Of a DNA stretch of 36,198 nt, positions 1 to 6,023 are shown piece by piece (position 1 is the first letter of the stretch; every line of letters begins with the position of its first letter). Location: the NCBI GenBank assembly GCA_964639525.1, contig CAZXDS010000004.1, positions 1 to 36,198 on the forward strand. The letters are read 5' to 3'. Both the position numbers and the translations under genes were made by a program. A model generated the notes under the pieces. The model saw only the letters and a program-made list of their open reading frames with translations, searched no databases and was not told the origin of the DNA. This stretch comes from CAZXDS01 sp964639525. GTDB lineage: Bacteria; Bacteroidota; Ignavibacteria; Ignavibacteriales; Melioribacteraceae.

Positions 1-1
1 C

Positions 2-892
2 GTTGACCCTGAAGGAACGGCAAAACTTAAAAAGTTTGCAAGTTATCTGCATGCAATTGAAAAGAATCTTCCGCTGCCTGAAAAATATAAAAATTTTAAA
101 CGGGGTTCCGATTCCCCTATTGTTGTTGTGCAGGAAGTATTTAATGCCGGTGATGCCAAAGCCGGTGTGCAAACTCTTGCATACAATTTACCAAACGACG
201 AACGTGTGCGTAAAGCTAAAGGCAGCAAAAAAGTTATGCTGAAAAATATTCACGAAGCAAAATTTGAGCAACTGTTGAAACCAATTGCCGAAATTGTTCT
301 TGAGCTTTCACAATTAAAATATGTAACATTTAACGGATTTTTTAATCACACGCTTATGCATGAAATGTCGCATGGCGTAGGACCGGGAATTATTGAAATA
401 AACGGGAAACAAACCACGGTTAAAATGGAACTGAAAGAAAAATATTCAACATTGGAAGAATGCAAAGCGGATATACTTGGGATGTACAACAATATCTTTA
501 TGATTGATAAAGGCGTTTATCCAAAAGGATTTGACAAGGAAACCTACGTAACATTTCTTGCCGGAATATTCCGTTCGGTACGTTTTGGTATTAACGAAGC
601 TCACGGCGGCGGAAATGCAATAATTTATAATTATCTCCTTGAAAAAGGCGGCTATGAGTTCAACACAAAAACCAACAAGGTAAAAGTAAATTTCAATAAA
701 GTTTATCCGGCTCTTAAAGAACTTGCCAACAAAATATTGGTTATTCAGGCTACAGGAAATTACAGTGGAGCAGTTGAATTAACAAAGAAATATGCAGTTC
801 TATCGCCATCGTTAAAAATTTTGATAAGCAAACTTTCTAATTTGCCTGTAGATATTAAACCGGTATTTGCTATTGAGAAACAGTACAATTGA
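2..892 (+). CDS. M49-family (dipeptidyl peptidase III-like) zinc peptidase, 3' part
   Basis: The reading frame is already open at base 2, so the gene begins upstream of the window and only the C-terminal 296 residues are seen. A zinc-binding HEMSH motif lies at 359-373 inside HTLMHEMSHGVGPG. About 30 residues later EECKAD (455-472) supplies the second metal-binding glutamate. This pair is the signature of the M49 family, although classical DPP III has HELLGH with one more residue. The family removes dipeptides from the N terminus of short peptides. Many bacterial members of this subtype have no measured substrate. No signal peptide can be judged because the start is missing. The frame ends at TGA 890-892 and about 180 bases without a gene follow. 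The family call is fairly sure, the substrate is unknown. Confidence 0.8.
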   Translation, partial: VDPEGTAKLKKFASYLHAIEKNLPLPEKYKNFKRGSDSPIVVVQEVFNAGDAKAGVQTLAYNLPNDERVRKAKGSKKVMLKNIHEAKFEQLLKPIAEIVLELSQLKYVTFNGFFNHTLMHEMSHGVGPGIIEINGKQTTVKMELKEKYSTLEECKADILGMYNNIFMIDKGVYPKGFDKETYVTFLAGIFRSVRFGINEAHGGGNAIIYNYLLEKGGYEFNTKTNKVKVNFNKVYPALKELANKILVIQATGNYSGAVELTKKYAVLSPSLKILISKLSNLPVDIKPVFAIEKQYN

Positions 893-999
893 TAATTGAT
901 AATGGACAATTGGAAATGAAAATTTAGTAATTTTTTTTTGCGGAAAAACATTTTGCTTTGGCAAGCTAAAATAAACATTTGTATTTGAAATATTATTAC

Positions 1000-1048
1000 T
1001 AATTAATTATCTTGACATCATAACGTTATAATCGGATGTAATTAATTA
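1000..1048. promoter_or_regulatory. Dyad upstream of the antitoxin, probable operator
   Basis: A TAATTAATTA block at 1000-1009 and an identical one at 1039-1048 are spaced symmetrically around the perfect palindrome TAACGTTA (1021-1028). ACATC and GATGT also face each other inside it. RHH antitoxins usually bind such symmetric sites in front of their own operon, and this one ends 22 bases before the antitoxin start. The operator role is inferred from position and symmetry alone. The rest of 893-1070 shows nothing else I can name. Confidence 0.45.
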
Positions 1049-1070
1049 CCTAAAGAACGCATGGAATAAA

Positions 1071-1277
1071 ATGTCTGTATTAACAAAACGTGCCACTATT
1101 TATTTTGAGCCTGAGATTCACAGGATTTTGAAAATGAAAGCTGCCGAAACCTCACGCTCCATTTCTGAAATAATTGATGATGCGGTTAAACAAGAGCTAA
1201 TGGAAGATGAAGAGGATATTCGCGATTTTGAATTACGCATTGCCGAGCCTACAGGACAGCAATTTAGAGTCAAATAA
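1071..1277 (+). CDS. Ribbon-helix-helix antitoxin with its C-terminus replaced by a mobile-element end
   Basis: The 68-residue product begins with a beta strand and two helices typical of RHH (CopG/RelB-like) antitoxins: TIYFEPEIHRILKMKAAE followed by SRSISEIIDDAVKQEL. Such antitoxins bind operator DNA with this N-terminal half and neutralise a RelE/ParE toxin with an acidic C-terminal tail. The start at 1071 has GGA five bases upstream. The acidic stretch EDEEDIRDFELRIAEPT is intact, but the last residues QQFRVK and the stop codon are encoded by the left terminal repeat of a family-A element that begins at 1257. The lost tail (TVTFAKLLKNLKNNGKI) is still readable beyond the element at 1566-1616. 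The remaining protein may still repress, but its toxin-binding end is altered. Confidence 0.75.
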   Translation: MSVLTKRATIYFEPEIHRILKMKAAETSRSISEIIDDAVKQELMEDEEDIRDFELRIAEPTGQQFRVK

Positions 1278-1563
1278 TGTAGCTTTCAATATTAAATTTT
1301 TATAGTAGAACAAACCTTCCTCGCAGAGTCCGGTGGACAGTTTGTTCATTGTTAAATGTAGAAAAAACTTTGAAAAACAGCAACAAAGTTTCTTTTTAAA
1401 AAATTTAAAAAGAAACCGACTGGAAAGTCGGTTCTACAATTTGCATTTTGAAAAATTAACCGGAAAATCAGTCGAAAGCCGGATTCGGTCTTTGCCGAAA
1501 TATTTTTATTTAATGTTGTAAATAGTTGCTGCTGTTAGTTTTAATTTTGACTCTGAATCACTG
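1257..1563. mobile_element. Family-A MITE-like element (307 bp) inside the toxin-antitoxin locus
   Basis: Left end CAGCAATTTAGAGTCAAA (1257-1274) matches in inverted orientation the right end AATTTTGACTCTGAATCACT (1543-1562, followed by G at 1563), with 16 of the first 18 positions alike. The flanks are CTACAGGA (1249-1256) and CTACAGTA (1564-1571), a target duplication of 8 bp with one difference. A second element with the same ends lies at 21346-21487. The interior has no credible gene. It holds inverted repeats: GAACAAAC/GTTTGTTC at 1309-1345, a 27-bp palindrome at 1389-1415 and a 20-bp one at 1414-1433. Element plus one duplication is 315 bp, so insertion kept the reading frame of the flanking coding sequence. 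It must be moved by a transposase encoded elsewhere. Confidence 0.8.
1389..1437 (-). repeat. REP-like double palindrome with a GTAG tag
   Basis: Two palindromes abut. Bases 1389-1415 form a 12-bp stem of T/A-rich sequence with an AAA loop, and 1414-1433 read AACCGACTGGAAAGTCGGTT, an 8-bp stem with a GGAA loop. On the minus strand the second is directly preceded by GTAG (plus-strand CTAC 1434-1437). GTAG before an imperfect palindrome is the arrangement recognised by REP-associated tyrosine transposases (RAYT, IS200/IS605-like). The hairpins are seen directly, the RAYT link is inferred, and no RAYT gene is present in the window. Confidence 0.55.
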
Positions 1564-1799
1564 CTACAGTAACATTTGCCAAACTTTTAAAAAACCTAAA
1601 GAATAATGGCAAAATATGTATTAAAATTAAGTCTCTTGCGAACGAACCAAGACCCGATTTTTGCAAAAAACTTTTGGGAAAAGAACTTTATAGAATCAGA
1701 GTAGGTCAATATAGAATAGTATATCAAATAATAAATACGCAGCTGATTATTTACATAGTGAAAATCGGACACAGAAAAGATGTTTACAAACGAATTTAG
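1564..1799 (+). pseudogene. Antitoxin tail fused in frame to an N-terminally deleted RelE/ParE toxin
   Basis: The frame that ends at TAG 1797-1799 is open from 1557 but has no start codon. It reads first TVTFAKLLKNLKNNGKI, which is a normal RHH antitoxin tail. It then runs straight into IKIKSLANEPRP, GKELYRIRVGQYRIVY and VKIGHRKDVYKRI, the central and C-terminal part of a RelE/ParE mRNA-interferase-like toxin of about 60 residues. A complete toxin has 85-95 residues. ATG TAT TAA at 1616-1624 looks like the old toxin start (Met-Tyr) cut by a deletion of roughly 30 codons. The locus therefore carries two lesions: this deletion and the family-A insertion upstream. The toxin is very probably dead. 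Confidence 0.75.
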
Positions 1800-1806
1800 G
1801 AACAAT

Positions 1807-2412
1807 ATGCCTCAAAAAATTTTTATTGAAAAACGACCGCATAACGGATTTACTTTTGAAGATTATGCAGACGAACTTAAAAAATACATTGATAATACAA
1901 ATCCACAGAACTTAACGGAATCTGAAATTAAATTTTTTGAATTTACAAAGTTAAATATTTACCGAAGCAACAGAGCTTTAAGAACATACAGACCAAGTCC
2001 GGAAATACTTTCAGCAGTTGAAAAAATAATGTCCGAACAAATCTGGATGGTTTTAACGGAAGGCTGGTGCGGAGACTCTGCACAAACATTGCCCTATATT
2101 TTTATGATGACAAAAGAAAACCCGAATATTAAATTGCGGATTTTACTTCGGGATTCAAATCTTGACATAATGGATAAATATCTTGTAAACGGAAAAGCCC
2201 GAAGTATTCCGCGTCTTGTTATATTTGACGCTGACGGAAACGAGCTTGCTTTGTGGGGGCCTCGCCCTGCTGCTGCACAGCAAATAGTGGATACACTAAA
2301 AGCAGAAGGAAAAGACATGCACGATATTCACGAAAAACTTCACTTGTGGTACGGACGTAATCGCGGAAAAAGCGTTGAGACAGAATTTGTTGAGATAGTA
2401 AACAAAATGTAA
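1807..2412 (+). CDS. Thioredoxin-fold protein with a WCGDS active site
   Basis: The 201-residue product has no signal peptide and so is probably cytoplasmic. It carries the thioredoxin-type strand-turn EGWCGDSAQTLP around residue 88 and a later SIPRLVIFD stretch with the cis-proline expected in that fold. Only the first cysteine of the usual CxxC is present, because the second position is serine. Disulfide reduction by the normal two-cysteine route is therefore unlikely, and a monothiol or non-redox role is possible. I chose ATG 1807 because AGGA lies five bases upstream. An ATG at 1780 in the same frame overlaps the toxin remnant and has no ribosome site. The gene converges with the kinase gene that ends at 2491. 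The family is recognised from similar unnamed thioredoxin-family proteins in Bacteroidota; the substrate is unknown. Confidence 0.75.
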   Translation: MPQKIFIEKRPHNGFTFEDYADELKKYIDNTNPQNLTESEIKFFEFTKLNIYRSNRALRTYRPSPEILSAVEKIMSEQIWMVLTEGWCGDSAQTLPYIFMMTKENPNIKLRILLRDSNLDIMDKYLVNGKARSIPRLVIFDADGNELALWGPRPAAAQQIVDTLKAEGKDMHDIHEKLHLWYGRNRGKSVETEFVEIVNKM

Positions 2413-2490
2413 AATTGCAGTCATCTAACTCAGGACAGTATCTCGAACAGGGTATCAATGCGGTTCCATTAACAGCCACTATTACAATTG

Positions 2491-4728
2491 TTATTTGAAA
2501 ATTACTCGAAAAGTTGATCCTTTGCCTTTTTCACTTTCAACTTCAATTTCGGCTTTGTTCAATCTGCAATAATTTTTTACCAACGAAAGCCCGATGCCGT
2601 TACCTTCGTATTTACGGGTATAACCCATATCTTCCTGAGAAAACGGTTCAAAAATTTTGTCAAAGTATTCTTCTGCAATTCCTATGCCCGTGTCTTTTAC
2701 TTCAACAATAATTTGTTCTTTTTCATTTATAAAAATATGAACTGATACTTTGCCTTTATCGGTATATTTTATCGCATTTTCCAAAAGTTGAATAAAAATC
2801 TGCTCCACAGTATAAAAGTCGGCAACAAGTTCAGCATTCATAGTTTCAATTTTTGAATCAAGCATTATACCTTTTTCTTTGGCATAAATTTTAAATTCGT
2901 TAAGTAATTTGACTAATATATCTGAGTAAAGATCAAATTTTCTTGGAATTATTTCATAAGTTCCTGCCTGTATTTCCGCAAGATTAAGAAGCAATTCTAC
3001 GGTTCTCACTATTCTTTTTCCGGCATTTCCAATTAAATTTAACGTGAGCTTTTTTTCTTCATCAACCGTATCTTTCAAATCATCCTGTAAAAGACTTGAC
3101 AAACTAACAATAGCATTTATCGGAGTTCTAATTTCGTGCGACATTTGGGCAAGAAATGCCGATTTTAATTTATCTGCTTTCTCCGCATTTTCTTTTGCTT
3201 TAATTAATTCTTGCTCAGCACGTTTTTGCTCAGAAATATCATGCTGAATACCCAAAAAACCGAGAATATTTTTATCTTTATCAAGAATAGGATTAGCTGA
3301 ACCATAAATAGTTAATAATTTACCCTCCTTTGTTTTATTAATCATTTCACCTACAACAACCTTTTTATCTAGAAGAGTTTTCCAAAAATTTTTATAAACA
3401 TCATCGGAAAATATTCCCGACTTTAAAATACGAGGAGTTTTACTAAACACTTCTTCGGGCTTATAACCATACATTTTTTCAAATCCCGGATTTACATAAG
3501 TAATATGACCTTCTATATCAGTAATAAAAACAGCGTCATCTAACCTTTCAATTCCTAATTTTATTTTTATAAACTCTTCTTCAGCTTTTTTGCTCTCACT
3601 AATATCAATACTGTATTCAATAATCTGTTTCAATTCTCCGTTATCATCAAATATAGGGAAAGCATTTATTTCGTAATATTTTTGCTCGCCATTTTTACAA
3701 GAATGGATATGTTCTACTTTTGTCGGTTGTTTGGTTTCACGAATTATTTTTAACGGGCATGGATGCTCCTTATCTTCACATGGCAAATCTCTACCGTGTG
3801 ACAAATTGTAACATGTAAGTTTTTCATTCTCCACAGCTCCTTTCAAATATACCTTTCTTGCGGCACCATTAAATTTCACCAATGAATAATCGCTTACATT
3901 ATAAACCATAATCGGGTTAGAAATTGCATCAAAAATCTCTTTAAGAAATTTTTCACTTTCGGATAATTTTTTCTCAGTTGCTTTTCTTAGTTGAAGTTCA
4001 TTTATTACTTCTTCAATGCTGTTTTCCAGTTGCTCTTTTGAGTCGTGAAGGTCTTTAACCATGTTATTAAATGCAGCCGATAACTTACCTATTTCATCTT
4101 TTGCTTTAATTGTAGCATAAGCATTATAATCACCTTTGGAAACTTGTTCAACAGCTCCCATTAGTTTATAAATTGGCTTTGTTATTAATCTACTAAGATA
4201 AAGGACAAGAATAATAGCAAAAACAAAGAAGAAAAGAAGTAATTCAAGGGAATGGAACAAATTATTATTTATATATTGAATTAATTGTTTTCTCGAAATT
4301 CCTATACGCAATATTCCCAATTCACCTGTTTCTATCGGGTAAGAAAAATCATAGGCTGTTTCATCCCCATATTTTATTAGTTTAACATTTTGCTTTATCT
4401 TTGTATTAAAGGATAATAAGTCGATAGGGAATTTTTTGTCAAAAGTATGGACAATTACTTTCTTATTAGGATCGAGTACAAAAACATAAAGTATGTCCTT
4501 TTCATTTTCTTTAATTGAATTTATCAAACGCTGAGCTTCTACAAGATCGTTTGTACTCAAATGATGAAAAATATTAAAACTTGAATTTCTTGCTATACTA
4601 AACCCTGTATTTTTTAGTATCTCATTTTCCCGCTCAAAAGTTTGAGTATATTCCACATAACTGTTTAACAGTCCAAATAAAATAATAATTGAAAATAAAG
4701 AAATTGCTATTTTAAATTTAATCTTCAT
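2491..4728 (-). CDS. Membrane sensor histidine kinase (HAMP, two PAS, HisKA, HATPase)
   Basis: The 745-residue protein has a membrane helix at about residues 5-25, an extracytoplasmic sensor region of about 125 residues, a second helix near 157-178, and then a HAMP linker. PAS 1 (about 258-380) contains four cysteines in TCYNLSHGRDLPCEDKEHPC plus a further C in HSCKNGEQKY. PAS 2 (about 385-505) follows. The phospho-acceptor is H531 in MSHEIRTP. The ATP-binding domain shows the N box LLENAIKY (N651), DTGIGI (from D679) and GNGIGLSL. It ends with this domain and has no receiver, and no response regulator gene is in the window. It starts two bases after the PhnD-like gene ends and has no clear ribosome site, which suggests translational coupling. 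I infer that the neighbouring binding protein presents a ligand to its outer domain. Confidence 0.9.
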   Translation of the reverse strand: MKIKFKIAISLFSIIILFGLLNSYVEYTQTFERENEILKNTGFSIARNSSFNIFHHLSTNDLVEAQRLINSIKENEKDILYVFVLDPNKKVIVHTFDKKFPIDLLSFNTKIKQNVKLIKYGDETAYDFSYPIETGELGILRIGISRKQLIQYINNNLFHSLELLLFFFVFAIILVLYLSRLITKPIYKLMGAVEQVSKGDYNAYATIKAKDEIGKLSAAFNNMVKDLHDSKEQLENSIEEVINELQLRKATEKKLSESEKFLKEIFDAISNPIMVYNVSDYSLVKFNGAARKVYLKGAVENEKLTCYNLSHGRDLPCEDKEHPCPLKIIRETKQPTKVEHIHSCKNGEQKYYEINAFPIFDDNGELKQIIEYSIDISESKKAEEEFIKIKLGIERLDDAVFITDIEGHITYVNPGFEKMYGYKPEEVFSKTPRILKSGIFSDDVYKNFWKTLLDKKVVVGEMINKTKEGKLLTIYGSANPILDKDKNILGFLGIQHDISEQKRAEQELIKAKENAEKADKLKSAFLAQMSHEIRTPINAIVSLSSLLQDDLKDTVDEEKKLTLNLIGNAGKRIVRTVELLLNLAEIQAGTYEIIPRKFDLYSDILVKLLNEFKIYAKEKGIMLDSKIETMNAELVADFYTVEQIFIQLLENAIKYTDKGKVSVHIFINEKEQIIVEVKDTGIGIAEEYFDKIFEPFSQEDMGYTRKYEGNGIGLSLVKNYCRLNKAEIEVESEKGKGSTFRVIFK

Positions 4729-4730
4729 AA

Positions 4731-5654
4731 TTACTTATTATTTTTAATTTTATTCTTTTTTACCCACGTTTGCATTTCTCTAACCGAATTATAGCAATCA
4801 TCATCCACTATAATAAATTTATCGATGTAGATTTTTCTTAGTATAGCACTGCCTTCCGGATCTTTGTTCATATTCAATAGAATTGCCCTCATTTTAGAAA
4901 ATAATTTCTTATCAATGTTAGAATTTACTGCAAACGGCGGAATGCAGAACGGACCGATTTTTTTAATAATTTTTGTTGCAGCGGTTAAAGGAGAATGTTT
5001 TTTATTCATATATTCCCAAATGAATTGATCAACAGCAGCACCGTCAACAAATTTATGTGCAACAGCTTCTATTGATTTATCATGCCCGCCGGAATAAATT
5101 AACTGTTTAAAATAACCTTTCGGCGTTTCATTAATTTTTGCCAATTCATAAGTAGGAACTAAAGAACCGGTATTTGAAATCGGGTCTGTAAATGCAAATT
5201 TTTTCTCCCGCAAATCAGCGAAGGTTTTTATTTTACTGTTTTTATTAACAATGATATATGAATAATAATTCGCCTTACCAAAAAGAACAGGCGCAGCAAG
5301 TAATTTCATTCCCCATTTATCGTGTCCCGAAGCATAAGGTCCCGCACAAACAAACGCACCCACTACTTTATTTGTTCTCACCATTTTATTCATTGATGAA
5401 TAATCTTTGGAAAAAATCATTTTAGTTTTTATACCTATTTTTTTACCTATGTATTTTATCATAGAATCATAAACAGGAAGTGCTTCTTCCGGCGAAAGCA
5501 TTGCGGCAACACCTATTTGAATTTCTGCTTTATTATTTTTTATCATTGTAACAGAGTCAACTGTTTTTTGTAGGTCAACTGGAATTGGGTTCTCTTGTTG
5601 ACAAGATGCAAGTAGAACTATAAGAAGTGGAAAAAATAATTTTAAAATATTCAT
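4731..5654 (-). CDS. PhnD-like substrate-binding lipoprotein
   Basis: The 307-residue protein begins with a lipoprotein signal (LLIVLLASC, cysteine at residue 18), so it is anchored in a membrane and faces the periplasm. The mature part resembles the periplasmic phosphate/phosphite/phosphonate-binding family (PhnD). It has the opening phrase IGVAAMLSPEEALPVYDSMI, a FVCAGPYA segment, and FADLREKKFAFTDPISNTG before the second lobe. No ABC permease or ATPase is adjacent. The partner is the histidine kinase two bases downstream, so the protein probably acts as a ligand receptor for signalling and not for uptake. The start has AGGAG seven bases upstream. The ligand cannot be named. Phosphonate is only the family archetype. 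Confidence 0.85.
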   Translation of the reverse strand: MNILKLFFPLLIVLLASCQQENPIPVDLQKTVDSVTMIKNNKAEIQIGVAAMLSPEEALPVYDSMIKYIGKKIGIKTKMIFSKDYSSMNKMVRTNKVVGAFVCAGPYASGHDKWGMKLLAAPVLFGKANYYSYIIVNKNSKIKTFADLREKKFAFTDPISNTGSLVPTYELAKINETPKGYFKQLIYSGGHDKSIEAVAHKFVDGAAVDQFIWEYMNKKHSPLTAATKIIKKIGPFCIPPFAVNSNIDKKLFSKMRAILLNMNKDPEGSAILRKIYIDKFIIVDDDCYNSVREMQTWVKKNKIKNNK

Positions 5655-5770
5655 TAATTCTCCTAATTAATTTTAATTCCAATTTATTATCGTACTAAGA
5701 ATTTATTTGTTAAGTAAATTTATAAAAAAATTACTCAAGGTTGAATCTATATCAATAGTTGTAACCCTGC

Positions 5771-5806
5771 TGTCCAAAATAAAAAGATTAGAAAATATCT
5801 TGGACA
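5771..5806. repeat. Inverted repeat in the leader of the PhnD-like/kinase operon
   Basis: TGTCCAAAATA (5771-5781) faces TATCTTGGACA (5796-5806) with one mismatch around a 14-base loop. A second small GGAC/GTCC pair follows at about 5823-5842. The site lies 117 bases upstream of the PhnD-like start, so it could be an operator, a leader structure or a decayed repeat element. The rest of 5655-5894 shows no gene. Confidence 0.35.
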
Positions 5807-5898
5807 ACATGAGGCTACCTAAGGACTAAATTATGTCCGGCGACTATTTGTAAAAAAGTACAATAAAAAAAACGACATCAGAAAATAATTTGTATTTA

Positions 5899-6019
5899 TG
5901 AGTCCACTCTAAAAAGCCCCAAACGGACTAAAGTCCGTTTGGGGAAGTTCGTTTTTAGTCTGTTTCCCCACGACTGAAGTCGTGGATTAGTAAAAATATT
6001 ACTTTTTAGAATGGACTCA
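5899..6019. mobile_element. Family-B MITE-like element, copy 1 (121 bp)
   Basis: The ends TGAGTCCACTCTAAAAAG and CTTTTTAGAATGGACTCA are inverted repeats with one mismatch in 18. TTTA flanks both sides (5895-5898 and 6020-6023). Inside are two perfect hairpins: a 13-bp stem CCCCAAACGGACT with a two-base loop, and CCACGACTGAAGTCGTGG. The cores GACTAAAGTC and GACTGAAGTC are alike. It carries no gene. The right-hand TTTA abuts the stop codon (6024-6026) of the GMC oxidoreductase. A nearly identical 121-bp copy lies at 23685-23805. Besides being mobile, it could act as a bidirectional terminator in this gap. Confidence 0.85.
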
Positions 6020-6023
6020 TTTA

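Noticed and set aside
1012..1030. TTGACA followed by TATAAT upstream of the antitoxin
   Set aside because: The spacing is about 9 bases instead of 17, so it is not a usable sigma-70 promoter. The symmetric dyad explains the composition better.
1333..1521. A 62-codon open frame between antitoxin and toxin remnant
   Set aside because: It lies wholly inside the family-A element, reads across its palindromes and has no ribosome site or recognisable sequence.
2418..2498. Open frame reading SNSGQYLEQGINAVPLTA between the convergent thioredoxin and kinase genes
   Set aside because: It looks protein-like, but it is only about 26 codons, has no start, and overlaps the kinase's 3' end. It may be a gene remnant, which cannot be shown here.
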